A stretch of 64,000 bases of DNA from assembly GCA_021775255.1 (NCBI GenBank), contig JAJFIA010000012.1, forward strand, positions 26,482 through 90,481, written 5' to 3'. Shown piece by piece: positions 51,753 through 60,256 of the stretch. The translations under genes and the position numbers were made by a program. Under the pieces are notes generated by a model that ran no database searches, was not told where the DNA came from, and was given only the letters and a program-made list of their open reading frames with translations. The DNA comes from Roseovarius sp. GTDB taxonomy: Bacteria > Pseudomonadota > Alphaproteobacteria > Rhodobacterales > Rhodobacteraceae. Positions within the stretch are counted from its first letter, which is position 1. The number at the start of each line of letters is the position of its first letter.

Positions 51753-52604
51753 ATGATTTCACCGACACACCCACGTTATGCGCCCGACCTGATGGCCGGT
51801 CAGGTGGTGCTTGTCACCGGATCGGGCTCTGGCATGGGGCGGGCAACCGCGCTGGAAATGGCCGGTTGCGGGGCGCGACTGGCCCTGTTCGCACGCCGGT
51901 CGGAACCATTGGAAGAAACCGCCGAAATGATCCGCGCGCGTGGCGGCGACGCCTTTGTCGTGCCCGGCGACACCCGCGACGAGGACACCATCGAAGCCGC
52001 CATGCTGAAGATCAAGGACCACTACGGGCAGCTGGACGTGCTGGTCAACAATGCGGGCGGCCAATATATCGCCGCAGCACGTGACATTACCAACAAAGGG
52101 TTCGAAGCGGTGATCCGCAACAACCTGATAGGATCGTGGCAGATGACCCGTGCGGTGGCCGATCATTTCATGTTTGAACGCGGCGGGTCGATTGTGTTCG
52201 TCACAGCGATTTCCGCACGCACGGCACTAACCGGATTTACCCACACCGTTGCGGCGCGTGCCGGTGTCACCGGCATGATGAAAACGCTGGCAGCCGAATG
52301 GGGCGAATATGGCATCCGGCTGAACTGTGTCGCTCCCGGCACAATCAAGACCGACGCCCTTGGCCGCTATCCGATTACGTCCGAGCAGTGGCAAATGCTG
52401 AACCGCTCGGTCCTGAACAGGATGGGCACAGCCGAAGATATATCGGGCATGATCATCTATCTTGCCTCCAGGTTGGGTGGCTTCATCACTGGCGAGGATG
52501 TTTACGTCGATGGCGGTGAAACGCTTCACCTGGGCCACGACGCCCGCGATATGATCAACCCTGAACTGTTTGAACAAAGAAAACGCGGCGATGGCAAAGA
52601 GTAG
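51753..52604 (+). CDS. SDR-family enoyl/dienoyl-CoA reductase-like protein
   Basis: A 283-residue SDR with TGSGSGMG (residues about 22-29) and NNAGGQYIAAARDITNKGF of the DECR/PECR group. The usual YxxxK is absent (HTVAARAG), as in the paralog at 41544, and this fits the reductase group. TAGCAAC before the ATG is a weak ribosome site, and an internal Met at residue 14 is a possible alternative start. The pair of Tyr-less SDRs plus FadH implies several unsaturated intermediates in the pathway. Confidence 0.8.
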   Translation: MISPTHPRYAPDLMAGQVVLVTGSGSGMGRATALEMAGCGARLALFARRSEPLEETAEMIRARGGDAFVVPGDTRDEDTIEAAMLKIKDHYGQLDVLVNNAGGQYIAAARDITNKGFEAVIRNNLIGSWQMTRAVADHFMFERGGSIVFVTAISARTALTGFTHTVAARAGVTGMMKTLAAEWGEYGIRLNCVAPGTIKTDALGRYPITSEQWQMLNRSVLNRMGTAEDISGMIIYLASRLGGFITGEDVYVDGGETLHLGHDARDMINPELFEQRKRGDGKE

Positions 52605-52635
52605 CTGCCCCACCCCACACTGATAAGGAATGCAA

Positions 52636-53439
52636 ATGACCGACCCGATCGTCCTACTAGACATTAAAGACCGTATAGCAACAGTCACCTTGAACGACCC
52701 CGACCGGCGCAACCCGATCACCGGTAATAACATGATCGAGGCTATGCTGGACGCCTTTAACCAAATTCAGCGCAACCCAGATGTCAGCGTGATGATCCTG
52801 ACCGGGGCGGGATCCGCCTTTTGCGCCGGTGGCGATATTAAGGCCATGCACAACAAAACCGATCAATTTGGTCTACCGCCTCTTGACGTCGCCGAGAGCT
52901 ATATCAATGGAATTCAGCGTATCCCGATCGCGCTTTATAATCTGGACGTTCCGACAATCGCTGCTGTGAACGGCGCGGCGGTCGGTGCCGGGTGTGACCT
53001 GACCATGATGTGCGACATGCGGATCGCCTCGGAGAAGGCAAAGTTCGGTGAAGTCTTCCTCAACCTGGGGATTATCCCCGGCGATGCGGGCAGTTGGTTT
53101 CTGATCCGTCGGCTGGGCTATCAGATGGCAGCCGAACTGACGTTTTCGGCGCGGATGATAGACGCGGCCGAAGCGCTGGACCTTGATATGGTGCTAGAGG
53201 TTGTGCCCCACAACGATCTGATGGCCAGGGCGCGCGCAAAAGCCGCCGTCATTGCCGCCAAGCCGCCGCGCACGGTGCGCACCGCCAAAAGGTTGTTGCG
53301 TAATGCCGAGCGCATGGATCTGCCTGATTTTCTGAACACCGCTGCCGCCTATCAGGCACTCATGCACCAAACGGGTGACCATCACGAAGCACTGTCGGCT
53401 TTCCTGGAAAAGCGTCAGCCGACATATTCGGGGAAATAG
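52636..53439 (+). CDS. Enoyl-CoA hydratase/isomerase family protein
   Basis: A 267-residue crotonase. I chose ATG 52636 (MTDPIVLLDIKDR), 6 bases after AAGGA, over ATG 52630, which touches the ribosome site. GSAFCAGGDIKAM forms the oxyanion hole. FGEVFLNLGIIPGDAGSWF lacks the first hydratase Glu (Phe) but has Asp after PG, a PaaG/isomerase-like layout. Glu in MAAELTFSAR is at the second hydratase position. An isomerase or a hydratase with one Glu is therefore possible. It sits in the operon after the DECR-like SDR and before two thioesterases. Confidence 0.83.
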   Translation: MTDPIVLLDIKDRIATVTLNDPDRRNPITGNNMIEAMLDAFNQIQRNPDVSVMILTGAGSAFCAGGDIKAMHNKTDQFGLPPLDVAESYINGIQRIPIALYNLDVPTIAAVNGAAVGAGCDLTMMCDMRIASEKAKFGEVFLNLGIIPGDAGSWFLIRRLGYQMAAELTFSARMIDAAEALDLDMVLEVVPHNDLMARARAKAAVIAAKPPRTVRTAKRLLRNAERMDLPDFLNTAAAYQALMHQTGDHHEALSAFLEKRQPTYSGK

Positions 53440-53450
53440 GGCATGCTGCA

Positions 53451-53939
53451 ATGAGTGATACCAAAGATGCAGAACGGTTTGCGATGATCGCAAGCGTCTG
53501 GAATTCGAGGGCCAAGGGCCTGATCGCCGAGATGGACTTAAAGATCGAACGCGCCGACCGGCAAGGCGTTGAAATACGGATGCCATTCAACCCAGATTTC
53601 TGTTTGGATGAAGAAGGCACAATGTTGCACGGCGGTGTCCTGACAGCACTCCTGGACAGCGCCTTTGGGCTAGCCAACTTTCTGGCGATCGACGACGTCC
53701 AGACAATGGCAACCCTCGATCTGCGTGTCGACTATCTGCGCCCGGCAAGTTCGCGTGCCGACGTCATTGTGTTTGCCGATTGCTATCGGCAGACCCGACA
53801 CATCGCATTCGGAACCGGAAAAATCTGGTTTGACACCGCTGATTGCGAAGAGGTCGCCCGAGGATCGGCAACCTTTGCCCTGACACGCGGAAAGGGCAGT
53901 TTGTTGGATAAAATGAATACAGGAGGCCCAGGCGGATGA
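53451..53939 (+). CDS. PaaI-family hot-dog thioesterase
   Basis: A 162-residue hot-dog thioesterase with the PaaI signature LHGGVLTALLDSAFGLA (residues about 62-78) and VDYLRPAS. It would hydrolyse acyl-CoA esters, perhaps to relieve trapped CoA or release a dead-end acid. Its stop overlaps the start of a second small thioesterase (ATGA at 53936-53939). Confidence 0.85.
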   Translation: MSDTKDAERFAMIASVWNSRAKGLIAEMDLKIERADRQGVEIRMPFNPDFCLDEEGTMLHGGVLTALLDSAFGLANFLAIDDVQTMATLDLRVDYLRPASSRADVIVFADCYRQTRHIAFGTGKIWFDTADCEEVARGSATFALTRGKGSLLDKMNTGGPGG

Positions 53940-54337
53940 AGCTCAGCGACATACAGGCGCGATGTGATCGCGTGCCGTTCTTCCGTCACTTGGGTTTTTC
54001 AGTAACTGAAGCTAACGACACGCATTTTGTGGCACGTATGCCATTCGAACAGCGACACATAGGCAACCCCGTACTTGATACATATCATGGCGGGATAATT
54101 GCAAGTTTTATGGAAGCAATTGCCTCGTTGACCGTGTTGGATGATCTAGAATCACCTCCATCGAAACCGATCAATCTGACCGTTGACTATCTTCGACCCG
54201 GGCTGCCGGGCACGTTGAACACACGCGCCACGGTCTCGCGTAAAGGTCGGCGAATGGCAAGCGTCGAAACCATTGCCTGGCTCGAAGATGAGGGAAAGCC
54301 AGTCGCAAAGGGCCTGTTCCACTTTCTGTTGGTCTGA
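53936..54337 (+). CDS. PaaI-family hot-dog thioesterase, second copy
   Basis: A 133-residue hot-dog protein starting in the stop of the preceding gene. TYHGGIIASFMEAIASL corresponds to the HGGxxxxxxD/E loop of PaaI-type thioesterases with Glu in place of Asp. VDYLRPGLPG follows. The tandem pair could form a heteromer. It is the last gene of the island. The rightward sequence changes abruptly to IS-derived and broken genes. Confidence 0.83.
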   Translation: MKLSDIQARCDRVPFFRHLGFSVTEANDTHFVARMPFEQRHIGNPVLDTYHGGIIASFMEAIASLTVLDDLESPPSKPINLTVDYLRPGLPGTLNTRATVSRKGRRMASVETIAWLEDEGKPVAKGLFHFLLV

Positions 54338-54888
54338 TTCCAATGGACCCTCAAAAGGGCACCTCCAAAAATTGCCCCGGCCTTGGCGCTCCGATATGAT
54401 GGGACAGTGAACAGGCAGTGGGAGATGCATTGATGGCACAGACGGGACCTGCTGATCTTTCTGACTGTTATGCAAAGCGGCACGTGAATAAAGACCCGCT
54501 GGTCGAAATTGACGCGTTGGGGCCGTGGGAGGAGTTTCGCTCAACTCTAGACCGGGTCAGCCGCAAACCGGATGCGGATCACAAGTCACGCGCCGGGTGC
54601 CCGCCGATAGACGCAGTTCTGACGGTCGCAGGCTGTTCCCGCTGCCCCGTAGTCGCGAAAACAATCAAAACAGAGGAGCCAAAAATCTAGGCGCAATAAA
54701 ACTACGAAAGGGTCCCGCCCAATACTCAAATAAGATCTTTCGCGCTCCACAGACAGAAGCATTTCAGGACCACCGAACCCTTTTACCCTACCATTTTCCT
54801 TCCGCCAGCACCGATGTGCGCACCAGCATTTATGTACTGGTGCCCAACAATTCATAACTCTTGCGATTTCAGGGCAGACTATAGGACT
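54338..54888. other. 551-base gap at the island boundary
   Basis: Apart from the IS5 fragment at 54433-54690 I see no gene, promoter or clear terminator. The end of this gap directly abuts the chimeric gene at 54889. It marks the change from ordered catabolic operons to the scar zone. Confidence 0.5.
54433..54690 (+). pseudogene. IS5-family transposase N-terminal fragment
   Basis: The reading frame starts MAQTGPADLSDCYAKRH and continues DPLVEIDALGPWEEFR, RVSRKPDADHKSRAGCPPID and AVLT. This is the N-terminal domain of an IS5-type transposase (DPLVxLxxxVxWExFRPxL..RK..AGRKPxDxVLM). After AVLT the homology stops and the frame runs into unrelated sequence to a stop at 54690. The catalytic DDE region is absent, so it is inactive. 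It belongs to a different IS5 subgroup from the remnant at 57817. Confidence 0.7.
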
Positions 54889-56400
54889 TCAATCCCCCAG
54901 TTTTTCTATTGCAATCGCGATCCCCTGACCGCCCCCAATACACATTGTGATCAGAGCCTTCGTTCCACCAAAACTGTCAAGGGCATTGAGGGCTTTCAGA
55001 GTCAGGATCGCTCCAGTGGCGCTAATCGGATGGCCAAGCGCGATTGCTCCACCGTTCGGATTTACCTTTTCCGGATTCAAACCAAGCACTTTATTCACAG
55101 CCAGAGCCTGCGCAGCGAACGCCTCGTTTGATTCTATCACGTCGAAATCAGCGATGTTCAGCCCGGTGCGTGCGCATAGCGCCTGTACGGCCGGAATTGG
55201 GCCGATCCCCATAACTTCGGGGTCCACTCCGGCAATCGAGTAACCCAAAATGCGCGCCCGCGGCTGCAGACCAGCTTTTTTTGCTGCGTCAGCCCGTGCT
55301 AGAACCATCGCGGCAGCACCATCGTTAATCCCGCTGGCATTTCCTGCTGTCACGCTGCCGCCCTTGCGGAACACGGGCTTCAGCCCGGCCAGCGCCTGAA
55401 GCTTCATCCCCAATAGATCGGACCAGAACCGTGGTGGCGCAGCGTCGGGAATGCGAACGCCACAGATGCTGCTTGCTGCGATCTGAGCCTGAACCATAGC
55501 ATTGTGGATTGTCTCAATGCGTATCCGACCGCCATAATAGGAGTTTTCGGCTGCGGCACAGTCGCCGATTGCGTAGATTTCGGGATCCGAACTGCGCATG
55601 GCCTCATCGACTATGATTCCATTGTCGCAAAGCAACCCAGCGTGGACGGCCAAACCTTGGTTTGGCAAGGCTCCGATACCGACGACGACCAGATCTGCCG
55701 CCACTGCTTCACCGCTTTCCAGAATGCAGGTCCGCGCCTGCCCGTCAACGCCATCTATCCGGGCCAATCTGGCGTTCAGAGCAAACCGGATGCCAGCGGC
55801 CTTAAGCTGCCTTGTGATAACATTGGTGGCCGAAGGTGTGGCGACCCGCGCCATCACACGTCCAGCGGATTCGATTACCGTGACCTGCTTGTCTAGTGCA
55901 ACCGCAGCGGAGGCAACTTCCAGCCCGATCACGCCGCCGCCAAGGATAACCACCGATTTTGCGCTACGTAGCGATTTGTGCAGGCGCGTGGCGTCAGACA
56001 AATTACGCAGATAGCAAACATTGCTCAGACCTGCACCGGGACAGCGCAGGCGCCGTGCGCTGGACCCGGTCGCAAGAATAAGTTCGTCATAGGGATAATG
56101 AACGCCCGCTTTTGTCAGGACGGCCTTGGCAGTCCGATCTATCGCTACCACTCTTTGACCCATTTCCAAGGTGATACCGTTCGTTGGAAAAAACGCCCCA
56201 GGCTTCAATAGCGTCGCTGCGGGCGGCTTATTTTTTGCAAGAAAAGCCTTCGACAGGGGCGGCCTTTGGTAGGGGGCAACGGATTCAGCCCCCAATATCA
56301 CGACCTGCCCCTCAAAGTCCTGCTGACGCAGCGCTGATGCCGCATTCACACCAGCGGTTCCGGCCCCTACTATCACGATCTTATCCAAGTTATCCTGCAT
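54889..56400 (-). CDS. Chimeric protein: ferredoxin-reductase N-part fused in frame to thiolase C-part
   Basis: A 503-residue open frame built from two unrelated proteins. Residues 1 to about 335 match FAD/NAD-dependent rubredoxin/ferredoxin reductases ([53 protein letters not shown]). The reductase C-terminal domain is cut off there. From about residue 338, [20 protein letters not shown] onward is the C-terminal 165 residues of a thiolase, with His in [14 protein letters not shown] and Cys in MCIGGGQG. The thiolase N-terminal half with the nucleophilic Cys is missing, so thiolase activity is not expected. A deletion joining two genes in frame at a short GL/LKP-like overlap near 55380-55395 is the likely origin. 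Expression and activity of the reductase part are uncertain. Confidence 0.88.
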   Translation of the reverse strand: MQDNLDKIVIVGAGTAGVNAASALRQQDFEGQVVILGAESVAPYQRPPLSKAFLAKNKPPAATLLKPGAFFPTNGITLEMGQRVVAIDRTAKAVLTKAGVHYPYDELILATGSSARRLRCPGAGLSNVCYLRNLSDATRLHKSLRSAKSVVILGGGVIGLEVASAAVALDKQVTVIESAGRVMARVATPSATNVITRQLKAAGIRFALNARLARIDGVDGQARTCILESGEAVAADLVVVGIGALPNQGLAVHAGLLCDNGIIVDEAMRSSDPEIYAIGDCAAAENSYYGGRIRIETIHNAMVQAQIAASSICGVRIPDAAPPRFWSDLLGMKLQALAGLKPVFRKGGSVTAGNASGINDGAAAMVLARADAAKKAGLQPRARILGYSIAGVDPEVMGIGPIPAVQALCARTGLNIADFDVIESNEAFAAQALAVNKVLGLNPEKVNPNGGAIALGHPISATGAILTLKALNALDSFGGTKALITMCIGGGQGIAIAIEKLGD

Positions 56401-56421
56401 TTCAGTTCTTTCCGCGTTTGG

Positions 56422-57558
56422 TCATATCAGGTTACGCGCCTGTGCTTCGGTGACCGCCTGTACGCGACTGCGCACATTGAGATCGGCGAATATTTTTCTC
56501 ATGTGCCATTTCACGGTGTCTTCACGCACTAAAAGCCGGTCGGCAATCTGCTTGTTGGACAGACCTTCGCGCACGTAGCGCAAAACTCTGATTTGTTTTG
56601 ACGAAAGCGTCGTCCCCTCCCGCCTTGTGCTTTTTGGTAATAAGCTCCGAACTCCCACAAGCTGATCGCTTGTTTCAACTTTCTGTGCCGGAACAACAAA
56701 TTCCAGATCGGTAAATGCAACATCGCTGGTGATCGTCAGCCCCGCCAACAGATCGCGGGTATCTCCAGCCGTCTGGAAACACCCCAACAGCAAAACCATC
56801 TCATACGCCTCGGTCGCAACCTTTCGAGCGATCGGCACTGACTCTGATGCCGCATGTGCACCTGCGGCGCACATCAATGCGCGCACTTCCAAGCGCCCGG
56901 CGTCAATTGCGCGCGCAGTACGAGCTGCTTCATTCGCATTCTTTACGGCCAGACTGTATTGACCATTTCGCAAGGCAGCTAAGGCCCGCAAAATCGACAA
57001 TTGAGCACGCAATGGCCGGGCATGGAGTCCAGAGAACACCGGATCACTTTCTTTCGGCATCGCCTTATCGAATCCCTGTATTCCCTCGGCTATATACAGT
57101 TCGGCAATCTCCATCTGGATGAGTGTCTCCAAACGATACAGTTTTTTCTCCTGGGCAAGTGCACGGACCCTCTCAAGCAAGGCCAGCGCACCGCGCAGAT
57201 CGTTCGTTCTCCGCCGCCAAGCCGCAGCCACGCGGCAAACGCGGTAAAGAATATCTGTGACTCCATACTTACCTGCAAATTCCAGATAGCTTTCTACTGT
57301 CCGTCGTCGTTCCTTTTTGACGAGGTTGGGAGCGGGTTCTCGAATAGCAGTCAATTTGCGACCCTTCCGTCCAAGATCTTCTCCGGGTGCATGCTTCGGT
57401 CCGTGATCAGCGCGATGGCTGCCAACATGATGCTGGTCCAGTGTGGTAGCCCGAAGTGCCCATCTCATAAGCGTGCTCGAACAGAAGTTCGGCGACAGTC
57501 CTGACCACGGCATCTTCGGAACCACGTCCCGGTGGGGACCTCGAAGGGCCGCAGTCAA
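56422..57558 (-). pseudogene. Truncated LAL/MalT-type LuxR regulator joined to IS110 sequence
   Basis: The open frame of 378 codons has two parts. The C-terminal two thirds (about residues 75-378) is a helical-repeat region ending in a LuxR-type helix-turn-helix: LSSKQIRVLRYVREGLSNKQ, then DTVKWHMRKIFADLNVRSR. This is the C-terminal portion of large ATP-binding (LAL/MalT/AlkS-like) regulators. Their N-terminal NTPase domain (several hundred residues) is missing. The first 70 or so codons are translated from the end of an IS110-type element (about 57345-57558) and are not regulator sequence. It lies 21 bases upstream of the ferredoxin-reductase chimera, so it may once have controlled that gene's operon. 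Confidence 0.75.
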
Positions 57559-57760
57559 GCAGCCTTCAGTGGTTCGCTTCCAAGCGTTCTAATACTGTCT
57601 AAATGCCTCCAACGATTGGTGGGGATGCGTGATTGAACTCGGTGCCGTCCCGCCACATGCGATGAAGAACAACACCAATGCATCTCGCCAGTGCAACCCT
57701 TGCCTTACGCGCCCCCAGAAGGGCGCGATTTAGCCACTCCGACAATGGTCTAGCTTCCAG
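57345..57760 (-). mobile_element. IS110-family element, 3' end remnant
   Basis: On the minus strand a frame ending at the stop 57599-57601 reads RPLSEWLNRALLGARKAR, then VALARCIGVVLHRMWRDGTEF. This is the conserved C-terminal end of IS110-type transposases. The non-coding part after the stop (to about 57345) resembles the downstream end of such elements and forms the 5' part of the broken LuxR gene. The N-terminal DEDD domain is not present. The left side is cut by the IS5-type remnant. The right limit, 57345, is estimated. Confidence 0.65.
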
Positions 57761-57816
57761 CCAAATGACTGCAATCGTTCCGGGCAGTGCGTGGCGCAGG
57801 CCCCGTTACAGCATCT

Positions 57817-58540
57817 CATAACCAGAATATGACGGTTGGGGCGATGCAGATCGCGCTCATGAATGTATGCGCACAGCGGTCGTATCGGGTTGCGACCCTT
57901 CGCCAATCCTTGAGCCTGCCGAACATGCGTTCGACCAGATTGCGCTGCTTGTAGAGTTTTGTGTCGTAGGTGACCGGCACCTTACGGTTCTTGCGCCCAG
58001 GAATGCACGGTGTGATGTCGAGATCGGTCAGGGCCTCGCGGAACCAGTCACTATCATATCATATTCTCTGTCCGCGATCAGCACGTCGGTGTCTGGCGGG
58101 AGGTGGGGCAGCACAGCGTCCGCGCTTTCATAGTCGCTGATCTGGCCCTCAGTCAGAAACAATATCAATGGCTTGCCGTCGCCGTCACAAACCGAATGCA
58201 ACTTGGAATTCAAGCCGCCCTTGGTGCGTCCGATACGTCTGGGAACAGCCCCTTTTTGATCAGGCTGGCGGCGGAGCGGTGGGCTTTGAGATGGGTGGCG
58301 TCGATCATGACGGGGCCTGTTGCGGTGCTCTCAACCGCCAGCGTCGCGAAGATACAGTCGAACATGCCGATCACGCCGCAGCGGATGAACCGGTTTTAGA
58401 GCGTCTTGTGCGGCCCGTATCGCTCAGGCGCATCACGCCACATCAGGCCGCGCCGGATTACATGAATGATACCGCTGATGACGCGCCGATCATCCACGCG
58501 AGGCACTCCTCTTGACTTGTTTGGCAAAAGTGAAAAGTGA
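57817..58540 (-). pseudogene. IS5-family (IS427-like) transposase remnant with nonsense and frameshift lesions
   Basis: The minus strand shows SRGVPRVDDRRVISGIIHVI and RRGLMWRDAPERYGPHKTL, then a TAA codon (near 58397) where related proteins have Tyr. Further down VIGMFDCIFATLAVESTATG and PVMIDATHLKAHRSAASLIK follow. At AAAAAGGGG a -1 shift gives VPRRIGRTKGGLNSKLH, which looks like the programmed frameshift of this IS group. After DREYD a short indel breaks the frame again. The end DWRRVATRYDRCAHTFMSA and VIFWL stops at 57817. The N-terminal end is missing, so it cannot transpose. Confidence 0.78.
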
Positions 58541-58590
58541 AAACATTCACGGCTCTGTAACTTGACACCTTTACGCTCACAGAGTAACCG

Positions 58591-58620
58591 ACCAACTGGT
58601 ATATAAACCGACCATTTGGT
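58591..58620. promoter_or_regulatory. Tandem operators ACCA-N2-TGGT upstream of the RND-operon TetR
   Basis: ACCAACTGGT (58591-58600) and ACCATTTGGT (58611-58620) are two copies of a small inverted repeat, each preceded by ACCG, with centres exactly 20 bases (two helical turns) apart. They lie 10 bases before the TetR gene at 58630, and TTGACA at 58562-58567 is a possible -35. This fits autorepression of the TetR/efflux operon. The motif differs from the catabolic island's operator. Confidence 0.75.
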
Positions 58621-58629
58621 CAGGAAGAA

Positions 58630-59169
58630 ATGATGAAACGGTCCCGCAACGCATCTGCTGACATCCTTGCCGCTGCACGCGAAGTGACGGCGCGGCATGG
58701 GGCTGGGAAACTGACAATCGATTCCGTCGCACGCGAGATCGGCATGAGCAAGGGGGGCGTGCTTTACAACTTCCCTTCGAAGCAGGCTCTGCTATCGGCG
58801 CTTCTACAAGACTTGATAGAGGAACATCTCGTGAGCATGAGCGAGATCGATCAGGCCAAACCGAACGCAACCCTGCGGGGGCATCTGCATTCGCTCGCTG
58901 CGTCAAACAATCTGAAGGAAAACCTTTCCATGGCTATACTTGCGGCGGCTGCGGAAAACCCCGAACTTCTAGATCCGCTCCGCAACATGATTGAGAGTGA
59001 CCACCAGAAGGCTACGTCTCAATCCACGGATCCGATCGGGGCACACGTCATACTCGCCGCACTGGACGGCCTGCGGTTTCAACAACTATTGCGTATGCCC
59101 CCCTATGATACCAAGACACGCGACGCGATAAAAGGCCGGCTCGAGAGTATGATCAATGACTTGCGGTAA
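58630..59169 (+). CDS. TetR-family regulator of the RND efflux operon
   Basis: A 179-residue TetR protein with an N-terminal HTH, VAREIGMSKGGVLYNFPSK (residues about 34-52), and a short effector domain of the type found before RND efflux genes. GGAAGAA precedes the ATG; a second ATG three bases on is possible. Its 3' end overlaps the membrane fusion gene by 14 bases, so the three genes form one operon. Control by the tandem operators upstream is inferred. It is single-domain and not a tandem like the regulator at position 1. Confidence 0.88.
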   Translation: MMKRSRNASADILAAAREVTARHGAGKLTIDSVAREIGMSKGGVLYNFPSKQALLSALLQDLIEEHLVSMSEIDQAKPNATLRGHLHSLAASNNLKENLSMAILAAAAENPELLDPLRNMIESDHQKATSQSTDPIGAHVILAALDGLRFQQLLRMPPYDTKTRDAIKGRLESMINDLR

Positions 59170-60247
59170 GGCCTTAATACGTTTTGGCCGTTCTTTGGGC
59201 CTGCTTGCAGCGTTTTTGGGATGCGTCGGAACAGCGTCGATAGCGCAGGATCAGTCAACGACCAACACGGCCGTGTCCAAAACGATCACCGTTCCCCTGA
59301 CGGTGGCGGTGTCTGCGACCAATGATGTGCAACGCGTATTCGTCGGGCGGTTGGAACCGCTGCGGGTGGTCGATCTGGCATTTCAAATCTCAGGGCAAAT
59401 TCTGGAATTACCCGTTTCGGCTGGGGAGGGTCTGAAAAAGGGCGAGCTGATCGCCCGTCTTGACATAACCGACTTCGAATTGGCCTTAGCACGCGCTCAG
59501 GCATCTTTCGATCTGGCCACGAGCGAATTTAAGCGGTCTGCGGAACTCGCCAATCGCGGCGCAGGGTCAGAGGCACGGCTCGACACAGCGAAGGCACAGC
59601 TTGCCCAGTCTGAAGTGGCCTTGCGCGAGGCAGAGCGTCGACTGGCACAGACAAGGATCGAAGCACCGTTTGACGCTCTTGTCGGCCGAATCTTTTCGGA
59701 AGCCTACTCCAATACCACACCAGCGGCACCGATCGTTCGGCTACAGGATGTCAGCGAAATGCGCGTCTACATATCGCTGCCCGAGGAAATTGCCGCGTTG
59801 GCGCGGACCCGCGCGGAGGATTTCAGCATCACCGCGACATTCCCTGCGGCACCGGGATACGAGGCCGAGCTGATCCTGCGAGAGTTCGTGACTGAAGCGG
59901 ATCCGGTCGCCCAAACCTATGTGGTGGAATTCGCAATTGCAGGTGAACTCGATTTCCGCCTGTTGCCGGGCATGACTGCAAACGTCGTCGCACGTCTCGA
60001 AGGGTCGGGAGGCACAGGCAGCGTGGTTATACCGGTTTCTGCCATTGATACGACGAGTGCACCCGAGCCAAGAGTCTGGATATTCGATGAATCAAATGGA
60101 ACCGTCCGACCGCGCACTGTGCGTCTCGGACTTCCACGCGAGAACGCAATCGTTGTGCTGGAAGGGCTCGCCGCTGGCCAGCGCGTTGTCTCAGGTGGCT
60201 GGTGGAAACTGACCGACGGCATGAATATCCGTCCAGACGTGCATTAG
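59156..60247 (+). CDS. RND efflux membrane fusion protein (periplasmic adaptor)
   Basis: A 363-residue HlyD/AcrA-type adaptor. An N-terminal hydrophobic segment (LGLLAAFLGCVGTASIAQD) acts as a signal or membrane anchor; a Cys in FLGCVG could be a lipid-attachment site. After it come a barrel/lipoyl half motif (VDLAFQISGQILELPVSAGE), an alpha-helical hairpin (LARAQASFDLATSEFKRSAE) and the second lipoyl half (RIEAPFDALVGRIF), then the beta-barrel. It links the pump at 60257 to an outer-membrane channel, which is not encoded here. It overlaps the TetR gene by 14 bases. Confidence 0.9.
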   Translation: MTCGKALIRFGRSLGLLAAFLGCVGTASIAQDQSTTNTAVSKTITVPLTVAVSATNDVQRVFVGRLEPLRVVDLAFQISGQILELPVSAGEGLKKGELIARLDITDFELALARAQASFDLATSEFKRSAELANRGAGSEARLDTAKAQLAQSEVALREAERRLAQTRIEAPFDALVGRIFSEAYSNTTPAAPIVRLQDVSEMRVYISLPEEIAALARTRAEDFSITATFPAAPGYEAELILREFVTEADPVAQTYVVEFAIAGELDFRLLPGMTANVVARLEGSGGTGSVVIPVSAIDTTSAPEPRVWIFDESNGTVRPRTVRLGLPRENAIVVLEGLAAGQRVVSGGWWKLTDGMNIRPDVH

Positions 60248-60256
60248 GATCCCGAC

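Noticed and set aside
57867..58133. Small plus-strand gene in the IS region
   Set aside because: The minus strand carries IS5-type transposase sequence through the same bases; the plus-strand frame is a shadow.
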